A stretch of 64,000 nt of DNA, from contig NZ_JAATOM010000003.1 in NCBI RefSeq assembly GCF_019207085.1, forward strand, positions 310,001 to 374,000, written 5' to 3'. The position numbers were made by a program, and so were the translations under genes. The DNA is from Variovorax sp. dw_308. Its GTDB lineage: Bacteria > Pseudomonadota > Gammaproteobacteria > Burkholderiales > Burkholderiaceae_C. Below the pieces are notes generated by a model. The model was not told the DNA's origin, did not search any database, and saw nothing but the letters and a program-made list of their open reading frames with translations. This document shows, piece by piece, positions 1 to 9,185 of the stretch (the stretch's first letter is position 1; every line of letters starts with the position of its first letter).

Positions 1-555
1 TACTTCCCCAAGTTCTCCGACCTCATCCGCGACGAGCCGGACCGCCTCACCTGGGCCATCCTCAAGGGCCACACGCGCAACCGCGCCGGCCGCGTGCGGT
101 TGCGCTCGGCCGACCCGCGCGACACGCCGGAGGTGAACTTCCACTACTTCGACGAAGGCGACGAGGACGATGCCGACGACGACCTCAGCGCCGTGGTGCA
201 GGCCATTCGCTCGGTGCGCGAGCTGACGGCGCCGCTGCATGCGAGCGGGCTCGTCACGAAGGAGTGCCTGCCGGGCGCCGGCTGCGAAAGCGACGAGGCG
301 CTCGCGCAATACGTGCGCGACACCGCGTGGGGCCACCATGCATCGTGTTCCTGCCCCATCGGGGAGCGCGACAAGGGCGGCGTGCTCGACAGCACGCTGG
401 CGGTGCATGGCGTGTCGCGGTTGCGGGTGGTGGATGCCTCGGCCTTTCCGAGAATTCCCGGCTTCTTCATCGCCGCGGCGATCTACATGCTGGCCGAGAA
501 GGCGGCCGACATGCTGCTGGCCACCGCCACGCAGACACCTCTTTCGACAAATTGA
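1..555 (+). CDS. GMC-family oxidoreductase, C-terminal part (5' end outside window)
   Basis: The frame is open from the first base, and 184 residues of the C-terminal substrate-binding and FAD-contacting part are visible. The sequence shows WGHHASCSCPIG, which fits the active-site His loop of glucose-methanol-choline oxidoreductases, and then LRVVDASAFPRIPGFF, the usual C-terminal FAD-contact motif. These flavoenzymes oxidise alcohols; the N-terminal Rossmann domain that would help define the substrate lies outside the window. It is followed after 60 bp by a 143-aa unknown gene and then by peroxidase genes. A GMC oxidase next to peroxidases suggests linked generation and use of peroxide, but that is inference. 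Confidence 0.85.
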   Translation, partial: YFPKFSDLIRDEPDRLTWAILKGHTRNRAGRVRLRSADPRDTPEVNFHYFDEGDEDDADDDLSAVVQAIRSVRELTAPLHASGLVTKECLPGAGCESDEALAQYVRDTAWGHHASCSCPIGERDKGGVLDSTLAVHGVSRLRVVDASAFPRIPGFFIAAAIYMLAEKAADMLLATATQTPLSTN

Positions 556-615
556 CGGCCTCCCGCGACCGGTCGACACTGCTTTCCGGCTGCTCAACTC
601 CAGAGGAGAAGACCC

Positions 616-1047
616 ATGGCATACGACGTTCCGCAACTGCTCGGCATGACCCAGCAGCAACTCGACGACCTGTTCAAGGCCAGCCCTCCCGGCGACATCC
701 CCAACGGCGAGGCGAAAGGCACCGCCATCGTCGCGCCGGGCACGAAGTTCTCCGACAGCATCGCGCAGATCATCAATGTGTTCGGCTGGCAGGGAAAGAT
801 CTTCGACGCGCAAAAGGGCGTGCTCAAGAACAAGATCTCGGCCTTTGGCGTGCACGCGATCGTCGCCAGGGTCTACAAGGACAAGAGCTGGCTCGACGAC
901 AAGGAATGCATCGTGCTCGACTACTCCGAAACCTCGTTCGTGGCCAGCCGGATACGCGACGAGATCCGTCTCATCGGGCCGAACTTCTACCTCGGCAAGG
1001 TGTATTGGGACAAGGACCGGCTGATCGACTTCTGCCTGCAGTTCTGA
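616..1047 (+). CDS. conserved-looking hypothetical protein, 143 aa
   Basis: Start chosen because AGAGGAGAAG lies just upstream of the ATG. The protein has no signal peptide or membrane segment. It is rich in beta-prone stretches and ends with a region containing YSETSFVASRIRDEIR and then YLGKVYWDKDRLIDFCLQF. This pattern is reminiscent of small lipocalin-like or DUF4334-like beta-barrel proteins, but I cannot assign a family from the sequence alone. It lies between the GMC oxidoreductase and the membrane-protein/DyP/catalase group, all on the same strand, so it is probably co-transcribed and may act on the same substrate. Function unknown. Confidence 0.7.
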   Translation: MAYDVPQLLGMTQQQLDDLFKASPPGDIPNGEAKGTAIVAPGTKFSDSIAQIINVFGWQGKIFDAQKGVLKNKISAFGVHAIVARVYKDKSWLDDKECIVLDYSETSFVASRIRDEIRLIGPNFYLGKVYWDKDRLIDFCLQF

Positions 1048-1074
1048 GCACGTCCAGGAAACCCGGGCGCCTCG

Positions 1075-2373
1075 GTGACCCCTCAATCGCCCTTCACGGT
1101 GCTGGCCGCGGTCGCTGCCGGCCGCGAAGGCGCGCTGCGCGCATTGCTCGACGGAATGAACGTGGCGGGCAAGGCCGGTACGGCCGATCCGGCGAACGGC
1201 GTGCTGCCCTTCGGCCTCTTCAACAAGCTGCACTACGCGCGCTTCGCGCTGCTGGACGATTCGACACTCGCCGACTTCGACCTCTTCGGCCTGCCCCGCC
1301 CGCAGGCACCGCCGCTGTACCTCGTGTTCCTGGGCGTATGCGATGGAGCGGCCGATGCGCAGTTGGCCGAATTCGCGCACTTCGCCGGCCGCGGCCTGTC
1401 ACGCATCTTCTCGCACTGCGAAGGCTTCAACACCTCGACCGACCTGCTGACATGGATGAAGTCGCACGACGTGCATGTAGACACGCACTACGTCAACCGC
1501 ATCGGCCGCACCGTGCGCCAGGTGCGGGAGGAAAGCGCACTGCAGAAGGCGCTCTCGGCCCGCGTGCCGCGCGGCTCGGCGCACGGCACGGTCTCCGACC
1601 CGCAGGTGCTGCGGCAGGCGCTGCTCGACTTCGTGAAGGATGAACAGGCCGCCGGCGGCTTGGCGCTGACCGAACCCGAATCCACGCCGCCGGGCTGGGA
1701 CCTGCGCAACGCCATCCACTTCGTCATGATCCCGCTGATGCTGTTGCCGCTGCTGCTCGTGCTCCCTTTCGCGCTCGTCATCCTGCGCAGGCAGGAGAAG
1801 ACCGACCCGGAGCATTGCCCCCGACCGGACGCTGCCGCCGTGCGCGCGATGCAGGGGCTGGAAGACCATGACCTGACCAACAGCTTCACCGCGCTGGGCG
1901 CCGTCAAGCCGGGGTGGTTTCGCCGCGCGCTGGTGCCGGTGATCCTGCTGCTCATCGACTATGCGGCGCGGCATTTCTTCGGCAAGGGACACCTGGCGCG
2001 CATCCAGACCATCCACTTCGCGCGCTGGGTGTTCATCGACGACCGGCGGCGCGTGCTGTTCGCGAGCGACTACGACGGCAGCCACGAGAGCTACATGGAC
2101 GACTTCGTCAACAAGGCGGCGTGGGGCCTGAACCTGGTCTTCAGCAACGGCTTCGGCTGGCCGCGCACCGAGTGGCTCGTCTTCGGCGGCGCGCGGCACG
2201 AGCAACGCTTCAAGCACTACCAGCGCCGCCATCAGCTGCCGACACAGGTCTGGTATCGCGCCTACCCCGGCCTCACGCTCGGCGACCTGGAGCGCAACCG
2301 GCGCATCCGGGCGGGCGTCGATGCGGATCGCATGGACGACGCACAGGCGTTGGCCTGGCTGAGGTTGCTATGA
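1075..2373 (+). CDS. membrane protein of unknown function in a DyP/catalase operon, 432 aa
   Basis: Begins with GTG; AGGAAA lies about 14 nt upstream, so the start is moderately secure. The soluble N-terminal half (about residues 1-200) is followed by a strong hydrophobic segment near 212-236 and a second near 285-297. The C-terminal part contains HFARWVFIDDRRRVLFASDYDG and a WPRTEWLVFGGARHEQRFKHYQ stretch. Both soluble parts have the alpha-beta look of ferredoxin-like DyP/chlorite-dismutase folds, but no GXXDG motif or obvious proximal heme His is present, so catalysis by heme is doubtful. Its stop overlaps the DyP start (ATGA), so translation is probably coupled. Possibly a membrane partner or anchor for the peroxidase. 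Function not established. Confidence 0.7.
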   Translation: MTPQSPFTVLAAVAAGREGALRALLDGMNVAGKAGTADPANGVLPFGLFNKLHYARFALLDDSTLADFDLFGLPRPQAPPLYLVFLGVCDGAADAQLAEFAHFAGRGLSRIFSHCEGFNTSTDLLTWMKSHDVHVDTHYVNRIGRTVRQVREESALQKALSARVPRGSAHGTVSDPQVLRQALLDFVKDEQAAGGLALTEPESTPPGWDLRNAIHFVMIPLMLLPLLLVLPFALVILRRQEKTDPEHCPRPDAAAVRAMQGLEDHDLTNSFTALGAVKPGWFRRALVPVILLLIDYAARHFFGKGHLARIQTIHFARWVFIDDRRRVLFASDYDGSHESYMDDFVNKAAWGLNLVFSNGFGWPRTEWLVFGGARHEQRFKHYQRRHQLPTQVWYRAYPGLTLGDLERNRRIRAGVDADRMDDAQALAWLRLL

Positions 2374-3878
2374 GCCAGGAACTCGTCGACCTCGACGACA
2401 TCCAGGGCCTTGTCGCGTTCGGCTACGGCAAGCTGAAGGAGGCCTGCTTCCTCCTGCTCGACGTGCGCGACGCCGCCGCGGCGCGCGCCTGGCTTTCGGA
2501 ATGCCAGGTGAACAACGCGGTGAAGCCGAAGTCGGCGCCATGCACCGCGCTGCAGGTGGCGCTGAGTTGTCGCGGCCTCTGCGCCCTCGGCGTGCCCAAG
2601 GACATCGTGCAAGACTTTTCGCCGGAGTTCGTCGCCGGAATGAGCAGCGACGAAAGCCGGGCACGGCGGCTCGGCGACGTCGGAGAGAACGATCCCGCGC
2701 GCTGGCAGTGGGGCAACACGCCCCAGGTCGTCCCGCATGTGGTCGTGCTGCTGTATGCGACAGAGGGCAGGCTGGCCGCGTGGCAGGACGAGGTGCTTGC
2801 GGGATGCCAGGCCGGCTTCACGCTGGTGAAGCGTCTCTCCACCACCGACATGGGCGGCCGCGAGCCCTTCGGCTTCAAGGATGGCATTTCCGAGCCCAAC
2901 ATCGACTGGGAGCGCGAACGCCCCGCCGTCGACCAGGAACTGCGCGACTACACCAACATCGCATGCCTCGGCGAATTCGTGCTGGGCCATCCCAACGAAT
3001 ACGGCGAATACACCGAGCGCCCCCTCCTCGATCCACAGCGCCACCCCGATGCCGACCTCCCGCGCGCCGAGGACCAGCCCGACATGGCCGACCTCGGCCG
3101 CAACGGCAGCTACCTCGTGCTGCGCCAGCTGCGGCAGGACGTCGGCCGCTTCTGGCAATTCGTCGACGGCGTCGCGCATGGCGACGTTGCCGCGCGCACG
3201 CACCTGGCGGAGGCCATGGTCGGCCGCAGCATCGACGGCGACCCGCTGATCCCCACCGGCGAACCCATCGCCGGCGAAGACGACCCGCGCAACACCTTCA
3301 CCTACCGCGGCGACGAGGAAGGCCTGCATTGCCCCGTCGGCGCCCACATTCGTCGCAGCAACCCGCGCAATGCCGACCTGCCGCCGGGCACCAGGGGCTT
3401 CATCTCGTGGGCCATCCGCACGCTGGGCTGCGATGCAGATGCACTGGCCAATGACCACGTCTCGTCGACGCGCTTCCACCGCCTGCTGCGGCGCGGACGC
3501 GAATACGGCACGAAGCTCACGCTGCAACAGGCGCTGGCCGCGCCCCTCGACACGGCGCACGGAGACCATGAGCGCGACGGCACCGGCCTGCACTTCATCT
3601 GCCTGGCCGCGAACATCACGCGCCAGTTCGAGTTCGTGCAGGGCGCCTGGCTCGCAGGCGTGCGCTTCGACAGCCTGCATGGCGAAAGCGATCCCTTGCT
3701 GGGCAACCGCCAACCCGACCCTGCCGGCGCACCCACCGACAGCTTCTCGATCCCGGTGGCCAACGGCTGCGACCGGCGCGTGACCGGACTGCCGCAGTTC
3801 ATCACCGTGCTCGGCGGCGGCTACTTCTTCATGCCCGGCATCCGTGCCCTTCGATTCCTGTCAAAGGTGCAGCCATGA
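2370..3878 (+). CDS. DyP-type heme peroxidase, 502 aa
   Basis: Starts at the ATG overlapping the previous stop (ATGA). The hallmark GFKDG motif is at residues 168-172 with Asp171 as the distal acid, and the proximal heme ligand is likely His326 in CPVGAHIRR. A downstream LLRRGREYG segment and the GLHFICLAANITRQFEF strand are also typical. DyP peroxidases use hydrogen peroxide to oxidise dyes, phenolics and other bulky substrates. At 502 aa it is longer than the roughly 300-aa bacterial class A and B enzymes and resembles the larger C/D types. No Tat or Sec signal is visible, so it is probably cytoplasmic or membrane-associated through its neighbour. The downstream catalase-family gene overlaps its stop by 4 nt. 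Confidence 0.9.
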   Translation: MSQELVDLDDIQGLVAFGYGKLKEACFLLLDVRDAAAARAWLSECQVNNAVKPKSAPCTALQVALSCRGLCALGVPKDIVQDFSPEFVAGMSSDESRARRLGDVGENDPARWQWGNTPQVVPHVVVLLYATEGRLAAWQDEVLAGCQAGFTLVKRLSTTDMGGREPFGFKDGISEPNIDWERERPAVDQELRDYTNIACLGEFVLGHPNEYGEYTERPLLDPQRHPDADLPRAEDQPDMADLGRNGSYLVLRQLRQDVGRFWQFVDGVAHGDVAARTHLAEAMVGRSIDGDPLIPTGEPIAGEDDPRNTFTYRGDEEGLHCPVGAHIRRSNPRNADLPPGTRGFISWAIRTLGCDADALANDHVSSTRFHRLLRRGREYGTKLTLQQALAAPLDTAHGDHERDGTGLHFICLAANITRQFEFVQGAWLAGVRFDSLHGESDPLLGNRQPDPAGAPTDSFSIPVANGCDRRVTGLPQFITVLGGGYFFMPGIRALRFLSKVQP

Positions 3879-5137
3879 ACCCCAACCGACCCGGCACGAC
3901 CCGACCGAACGCCGACTCCAACACCAGCCGTCCGCAACCGCGCTCCAGCACCGGCGTGGCCTGGCGCGATATCGTCGCCGACACGGGCATGGCGCTGATC
4001 CGCCTGGAGCGCCGCTTCGACCCCTTCGTGCGACCTGTCTTCGATGCGCTGCTGAAGGATCCGCTGGCGCGCCTGGCCACCGCGCTGATCAACGGCAAGC
4101 GCGTCGACGAGCACCTGAAGATCGCCGAGGAACGCCTGCTGGTCGACGAGGAAGCCTGGACCGACTCGATCGTCCAGAGCTTCACCCAGCAGATGACCGA
4201 CCTGTGGAAGCCCGGCGGCTTCGAGCGCGGCGGCAACACCAAGACGCAGGGCATCGTGCGCGGCGAATTCACCGTGCACGACAACCTGCCGGAGCACATG
4301 CGCCGCGGCATCTATGCGAAGCCGCAGACCTTCAAGGCCTGGGTGCGCTTCTCGGGGCCGGGCCCCTACATCACGCCAGACATCGACGACGTCGGCTTCA
4401 TGAGCATCAGCATCAAGCTCATGGGGGTGGAGGGGCCCAAGCTGCTGGCGGAAGAGAAGCACACGCTCGACATGTTCGGCGTGTCGACCCCGACCTTCGT
4501 CACGCCCGATGCCAAGGCCAATGCGGCGCTGCAGAAGTGGAGCGTGAAGAACGCGCAGGTCTTCTACTTCGTCAACCTGCACGACTCGCACGTGCTCGAC
4601 CTGGTCATGCAGTCGCTGTACATCAAGACGCAGTCGAGCCCCTTCGAGGCGCCCTACTTCAGTTGCGTGCCCTACCTCATGGGCGAGGGCCAGGCGATGG
4701 TGTATTCGGTGTGGCCCACGTCGAACAGGAAGACGCGCATTCCGCGCCTGCCGTTCCGTCCGCCCGACGACTACCTGCGCAATGCCATGGTGTCGGCACT
4801 GTCGGAAGGCGATGTCGAACTGGAAGTGCGCATACAGATGCAGACCGACCCGCACCTGATGCCCATCGAGAACGCCGGCGTGCTGTGGCCCGAGAAGCTG
4901 TCGCCCCGCATCCCGGTCGCGACGCTGCGCCTGCCCAAGCAGACCTTCAATTCGCCCGACCAGATGGCATTTGCGAAGCGGCTTTCCTACAACCCGTGGC
5001 ACACGATTGCGGAGCACCGGCCGCTGGGCAACCAGAGCCGGGCGCGCAAGCGGATGTATTGGGAGCTATCGCAACTGCGGCACCGGATGAACGACGTGCC
5101 GCACTACGAGCCGGACGGGGACGAACGCTTCGACTGA
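3875..5137 (+). CDS. catalase-family (heme-dependent catalase-like) protein, 420 aa
   Basis: Starts at the ATG of an ATGA overlap with the DyP gene. Catalase-fold features include FKAWVRFSGPGPY near residues 152-164 and, near the C-terminus, YNPWHTIAEHRPLGNQSRARK, which matches the heme-proximal helix region of catalase-like proteins. The usual proximal RxFxYxD motif of true catalases is not evident, and the enzyme is shorter than standard catalases (about 480 aa). It may therefore act as a peroxidase or oxygenase on organic hydroperoxides rather than dismutate H2O2. The N-terminal 30 residues are polar and Pro/Ser/Arg-rich, with no signal peptide. Coupling with the DyP gene implies a shared role. 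Confidence 0.8.
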   Translation: MNPNRPGTTRPNADSNTSRPQPRSSTGVAWRDIVADTGMALIRLERRFDPFVRPVFDALLKDPLARLATALINGKRVDEHLKIAEERLLVDEEAWTDSIVQSFTQQMTDLWKPGGFERGGNTKTQGIVRGEFTVHDNLPEHMRRGIYAKPQTFKAWVRFSGPGPYITPDIDDVGFMSISIKLMGVEGPKLLAEEKHTLDMFGVSTPTFVTPDAKANAALQKWSVKNAQVFYFVNLHDSHVLDLVMQSLYIKTQSSPFEAPYFSCVPYLMGEGQAMVYSVWPTSNRKTRIPRLPFRPPDDYLRNAMVSALSEGDVELEVRIQMQTDPHLMPIENAGVLWPEKLSPRIPVATLRLPKQTFNSPDQMAFAKRLSYNPWHTIAEHRPLGNQSRARKRMYWELSQLRHRMNDVPHYEPDGDERFD

Positions 5138-5147
5138 TCCCGCCCCG

Positions 5148-5474
5148 TCAGCCCTTCGGCGCCGGAAACGCCAGCTTGCCCGCGGAGCCCATCACTTCCA
5201 TCGCTTCCGCGACGGTGTAGAGCTGACCGGTCTGGATGCTGCGCACGTGTCCGGGGAGGGTGGCCGCGACGGCGACGGTCGCGGCGACCTTCGCATCCGC
5301 TACTTCGTAGATGATGATCCCGTCGTGCTCGCCTGCCATGTAGTACATGCTGACCAGCTTGCCACCCAGCTTTTCCACCAGCGCCCTGATCGGTACGCTG
5401 CGGTCCTCCGGGTTCTTGCACAGTTTTTGCCAAGCCTCGGCGCTGTAGCTGAAATGCGAGATGAATGTCGGCAT
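5148..5474 (-). CDS. GYD-domain protein, 108 aa
   Basis: The start is the ATG preceded by GGAGCGGGGC. The 108-residue product begins MPTFISHFSYSAEAWQKL and contains YYMAGEHDGIIIYEVAD, the pattern of GYD-domain proteins, a dimeric ferredoxin-like fold of uncertain biochemical role. A longer upstream open frame exists but lacks a ribosome site and is compositionally unlike the domain. It converges with the catalase-like gene, 10 bp away. Function unknown beyond the domain call. Confidence 0.75.
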   Translation of the reverse strand: MPTFISHFSYSAEAWQKLCKNPEDRSVPIRALVEKLGGKLVSMYYMAGEHDGIIIYEVADAKVAATVAVAATLPGHVRSIQTGQLYTVAEAMEVMGSAGKLAFPAPKG

Positions 5475-5602
5475 GCCCCGCTCCGTTCTTGTGAATCGAG
5501 GCTCGGCCGGATCCGCGCAGGATTGCCGGACGAGGCCTTGCCTTGGTTGGGGCCATTTTTGTACTCCTTCGGCGGCGAAAAGCAACGCAGCCGGCACAAG
5601 GC

Positions 5603-5911
5603 TCAGAGCGAGGCTTGCCGGCCTGTGAACGCACTGGGCACGCGCAAGTCGCCGGCCGTCGGAAGGATCTGGCCCTGGATCTGGAGCGACTTCAGTCCCG
5701 GAAACATGGCGCGCAAGGCGTCTGCATTTGCCACCCGCTTGTACGACCACGGGATGGTCCCTCCGTCACTGCGATGTTGCTGGTGCAGTTCGACGACGAA
5801 GGCCCTGGCTGGCGATGACTGTGCCTGCGCAGCGGGCATGGCGACCCACAAGACCAGCGCAAGCGCGAAGGCCTGCATCATGCAAGCGGGAAGATTGATC
5901 TGGGAAAACAC
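5603..5911 (-). CDS. small secreted protein with signal peptide, 102 aa
   Basis: GTG start supported by AGGAG six bases upstream. The N-terminus contains a hydrophobic core (MMQAFALALVLWVAMPAAQAQ) ending in an AQA-type signal peptidase I site, so the mature product of roughly 70 aa is expected in the periplasm. The mature part has no recognisable motif or cysteine. It lies upstream of the GYD gene on the same strand with about 130 bp between. Function unknown. Confidence 0.6.
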   Translation of the reverse strand: MFSQINLPACMMQAFALALVLWVAMPAAQAQSSPARAFVVELHQQHRSDGGTIPWSYKRVANADALRAMFPGLKSLQIQGQILPTAGDLRVPSAFTGRQASL

Positions 5912-6079
5912 GGCAACTCCTGGGGCGAGCGAAACGTCGCCATGCGGGAATTGTGTTTTTTACTTGCGCTTACCTCGAGGAACAAAGGCACGGATGCCGG
6001 CGTGTGCCCGCCTTCCGCCGACACGGCAGACCTTGCCGCGCCGGCGCGCGGCGCTTTCACGCCGCATTGCCGAAATGTC

Positions 6080-7516
6080 CTACGCCAGCGTATACGCCGT
6101 CTTCACCGTGGTGAAGAATTCTTGCGCGTACTTGCCCTGTTCGCGCGGGCCGTAGCTCGATCCCTTGCGGCCGCCGAAGGGCACGTGGTAGTCGACGCCC
6201 GCGGTCGGCAGGTTGACCATCACCATGCCGGCCTGGCTGTGGCGCTTGAAGTGCGTGGCGTACTTCAGGCTCGTGGTCGCAATGCCGGCGGACAGGCCGA
6301 ACTCTGTGTCGTTGGCGGTGAACAGCGCCTCTTCGTAGTTCTTGACCTTGATGACGCTTGCCACCGGGCCGAAGATCTCTTCCTTGTTGATGCGCATCGA
6401 TGCGACCGATTCGCTGAACAATGCGGGCGACATGTAGTAGCCCTCGGTGCCCAGCTTCAGGCGTTCGCCACCCGCCGCCAGCGTGGCCCCTTCGCCCTTG
6501 CCGATGGCGATGTATTCCAGGTCCTGGTCGAGTTGCGACTGGCTCGACACCGGGCCGATGTCGGTGCCGGCCGCGAGCGCGTCACCCACCTTGATCTTCG
6601 CCATGCGTTCCTGCATCGCGGCGATGAACTTCGGATAGATGCCTTCGGTGACGATCAGGCGGCTCGATGCAGTGCAGCGCTGGCCGGTCGAATAGAAGGC
6701 GCTCTGCACGCTGAGCTCGACGGCTTGCGCGAGGTCGGCGTCATCGAGGATGACCTGCGGGTTCTTGCCGCCCATCTCCAGCTGCACCTTCTTGTGGTTG
6801 GTGACGCACTGGATCGCGATGTTGCGGCCCACGCCCACCGAGCCGGTGAAGCTGATCGCATGGATGCCGGGATGGTTCACGAGCGCATTGCCGATGACGC
6901 TGCCGCGGCCCATCACCAGGTTGAACACGCCGGCCGGAATGCCCGAGCGGCTGATGATCTCGGCCAGGGCCCAGGAGGAACCCGGCACCAGGTCGGCCGG
7001 CTTCAGCACCACGCAATTGCCGAAGGCCAGTGCGGGCGCGATCTTCCACGCGGGAATCGCGATGGGGAAGTTCCACGGCGTGATCAGGCCGACGACGCCG
7101 ACCGGCTCGCGTGTGATCTCGACGCCGATGTTCGGGCGCACCGAAGGCAGCGTCTCGCCCGACAGGCGCAGGCACTCACCCGCGAAGAACTTGAAGATCT
7201 GGCCGGCGCGCGTGGCTTCGCCGATGCCCTCCGCCTTGGTCTTGCCTTCTTCGCGCGACAGCAGCGTGCCAAGCTCTTCTCGCCGCGCGAGGATCTCGGT
7301 GCCGATCTTGTCGAGCGCATCGGAGCGGGCCTGGATGCTGCCTGTGGCCCATGCCGGGAAGGCGGCGGTGGCGGCGGCCACGGCGGCTTCGACGTGCGTG
7401 GCGTCGCCCTGCGTGTACTCGGCGATCGTGTCGCCCAGGTTCGACGGGTTCAGGTTCGGGCTGTAGGCATTGCCCCGGGTCCACTGGCCGCCGATGAGGT
7501 TGTCGTGTTGTTGCAT
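6080..7516 (-). CDS. alpha-ketoglutaric semialdehyde dehydrogenase (aldehyde dehydrogenase family), 478 aa
   Basis: NAD(P)-dependent aldehyde dehydrogenase. The general base Glu247 is in LEMGGKNP and the nucleophile Cys281 in GQRCTAS; TPWNFP and the C-terminal VPFGGRKGSSYGPREQG are also typical. Length fits the family (about 480 aa). The start MQQHDNLIGG has AAGGAC upstream. In this context it should oxidise 2-oxoglutarate semialdehyde, made by the KdgD-type dehydratase encoded upstream on the same strand, to 2-oxoglutarate, the last step of the oxidative hexuronate/aldarate pathway. Substrate is inferred from neighbours; other ALDH substrates are possible. Confidence 0.88.
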   Translation of the reverse strand: MQQHDNLIGGQWTRGNAYSPNLNPSNLGDTIAEYTQGDATHVEAAVAAATAAFPAWATGSIQARSDALDKIGTEILARREELGTLLSREEGKTKAEGIGEATRAGQIFKFFAGECLRLSGETLPSVRPNIGVEITREPVGVVGLITPWNFPIAIPAWKIAPALAFGNCVVLKPADLVPGSSWALAEIISRSGIPAGVFNLVMGRGSVIGNALVNHPGIHAISFTGSVGVGRNIAIQCVTNHKKVQLEMGGKNPQVILDDADLAQAVELSVQSAFYSTGQRCTASSRLIVTEGIYPKFIAAMQERMAKIKVGDALAAGTDIGPVSSQSQLDQDLEYIAIGKGEGATLAAGGERLKLGTEGYYMSPALFSESVASMRINKEEIFGPVASVIKVKNYEEALFTANDTEFGLSAGIATTSLKYATHFKRHSQAGMVMVNLPTAGVDYHVPFGGRKGSSYGPREQGKYAQEFFTTVKTAYTLA

Positions 7517-7658
7517 GTCAGGATGTCCTTGAGGTGGAAAGACGTGAGGGCCGAAGCGTATGCGGCTTCGGCCCCCGCGTGTGATGGCTATGGGATGGCG
7601 TTCGCGGGTCGAGCGCCGCGCTGTGCGCTCCGTGCGCCTGCGCACGACCGGGCGGCAC

Positions 7659-8117
7659 TCACGGCGCCGGTGGGCGAACGGCCTGGCGCGCCAGCAGCTT
7701 CCAGTCGCCGCCCTGCTTCTGCCAGACGCCGAGGATCTTGATCGCGACCTTGCCCGGCTTGCCGCCATCGTTGGTGTCGGCGGTGAGCGTGTGCCGCACG
7801 ATCGCGTTGTTGCCGACGATCTTGATGGTCTGTTCGGTGATCGCGATGGTCACGAAGTCCGACGCACCGCTCATCAGGTCGGCCATGAAGCTGGTCTTGG
7901 TGTCGACCTTGCCGCCTGAATGCCCGTAGCTCAAGTCGTCGGCGACCAGCGCGTTGAGCGCGGCGGGTGTCGGGTCGATCATTGCCACGCGCAGCTTCTC
8001 GGCGGCGGCCGCCACGGCCTGCGCATCGCCCGGCGACGATGCGCCGCCAGACGACATGCCGGCGCAACCGGCGAGTGCCACGGTGGCGGCGATGATGAGG
8101 ATCAGTTTCTTCAGCAT
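7659..8117 (-). CDS. NTF2/SnoaL-like (DUF4440-type) lipoprotein, 152 aa
   Basis: The ATG follows a good AGGAG. The N-terminus is a lipoprotein signal with lipobox LAGC (Cys18), so the protein should be lipid-anchored. The rest resembles the cone-shaped NTF2/SnoaL fold: LRVAMIDPTPAALNALVADDLSYGHSGG, then a short-helix/strand pattern ending VWQKQGGDWKLLARQAV. Proteins of this type bind small ligands or act as isomerases or cyclases; nothing shows a specific role here. It lies between kdgD and the aldehyde dehydrogenase on the same strand, so it probably belongs to the aldarate operon, perhaps as a periplasmic binding or lactone-handling accessory (inference). Confidence 0.75.
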   Translation of the reverse strand: MLKKLILIIAATVALAGCAGMSSGGASSPGDAQAVAAAAEKLRVAMIDPTPAALNALVADDLSYGHSGGKVDTKTSFMADLMSGASDFVTIAITEQTIKIVGNNAIVRHTLTADTNDGGKPGKVAIKILGVWQKQGGDWKLLARQAVRPPAP

Positions 8118-8267
8118 TTGGCGTCTCCTGGGGTTGTTGTCGAAGTTCTTCTTGCGGATGGAAACTCTTCACGCGGAGCACCGCGGTACCGGCGTCGCCG
8201 GCCCGCCGCTGCAGGCCCCGCCGGAGATCGCCTTGCGCGCACCGGGCGTCCGCAGCCTGCGGGCGAA

Positions 8268-9185
8268 TTACAGGCCTTGAGGGCCCAGCTTGTCGATCAA
8301 GGCCTTGAGCATGTCCATCTCGTCGGCCTTCAGGTCAGTCAATGGCGTGCGCACCGGGCCTGCATCGTGGCCGACGATCTTCGCGCCGGCCTTGATGATG
8401 CTGACCGCGTAGCCTTGCATGCGGTTGCGCAAATCGAGGTACGGCATGAAGAAGTCCTTCAGCAGGCGATGCTGCGTGGTCATGTCGTCGTTTGCTACCG
8501 CGTGGTAGAAGTCCATCGCCGTCTTCGGGATGAAGTTGAACACGGCCGACGAGTACACCGGCGTACCCATGGCCTTGTAGGCGGCGGCATAGACCTCGGC
8601 AGTCGGCAGGCCACCCAGGTAGGCGAAGCGGTCGCCCATGCGCTGGTAGATCGCGACCATGGTTTCGATGTCGCCGATGCCATCCTTGAAACCGACCAGG
8701 TTGGGGTTGCGTTCAGCCAGCCTGGCCAGCGTCTCGGGCTTGAAGCGCGTCGAGCCGCGGTTGTAGATGATCACGCCGAAGTCCACGCTCTTGCACACGG
8801 CTTCCACGTGCGCAGCCAGGCCTTCCTGGCCGGCTTCGGTGAGGTAATGCGGCAGCAGCAGGATGCCGTGCGCGCCGGCCTTCTCGGCGGCCTGCGCGCA
8901 TTCGATGGCAAAGCGCGTCGGGCCGCCGGCGCCGGCAATGATCGGCACCACGCCCTTGCAGGTGTCGACGGCCGTCTTGATGATGCCGGGGTATTCCGCG
9001 CCGGTCAGCGAGAAGAACTCGCCCGTGCCGCCCGCTGCGAACAAGGCGGTCGCGCCATAAGGCGCCAGCCATTCGAGGCGCTTTTCATAGCCCTGCTTGT
9101 TGAAGTCGCCGTTCGCGTCGAAGTCGGTCAACGGAAACGAGAGAAGGCCGGAGCCCATGATGGTCTTGAGTTCTTGCGGATTCAT
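8268..9185 (-). CDS. kdgD: 5-dehydro-4-deoxyglucarate dehydratase (decarboxylating)
   Basis: Member of the dihydrodipicolinate synthase/N-acetylneuraminate lyase TIM-barrel family, 305 aa. Visible motifs are [10 protein letters not shown] (residues 52-61), the catalytic Tyr141 in YNRGS and Schiff-base Lys167 in GFKDG. The sequence pattern matches KdgD rather than DapA: YNRGSTRF, and the GIGDIETM segment after the lysine. The enzyme dehydrates and decarboxylates 5-keto-4-deoxy-D-glucarate to 2-oxoglutarate semialdehyde. The semialdehyde dehydrogenase lies downstream on the same strand, and uronate dehydrogenase and an aldarate dehydratase lie across the divergent promoter, which strongly supports the assignment. 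Confidence 0.92.
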   Translation of the reverse strand: MNPQELKTIMGSGLLSFPLTDFDANGDFNKQGYEKRLEWLAPYGATALFAAGGTGEFFSLTGAEYPGIIKTAVDTCKGVVPIIAGAGGPTRFAIECAQAAEKAGAHGILLLPHYLTEAGQEGLAAHVEAVCKSVDFGVIIYNRGSTRFKPETLARLAERNPNLVGFKDGIGDIETMVAIYQRMGDRFAYLGGLPTAEVYAAAYKAMGTPVYSSAVFNFIPKTAMDFYHAVANDDMTTQHRLLKDFFMPYLDLRNRMQGYAVSIIKAGAKIVGHDAGPVRTPLTDLKADEMDMLKALIDKLGPQGL

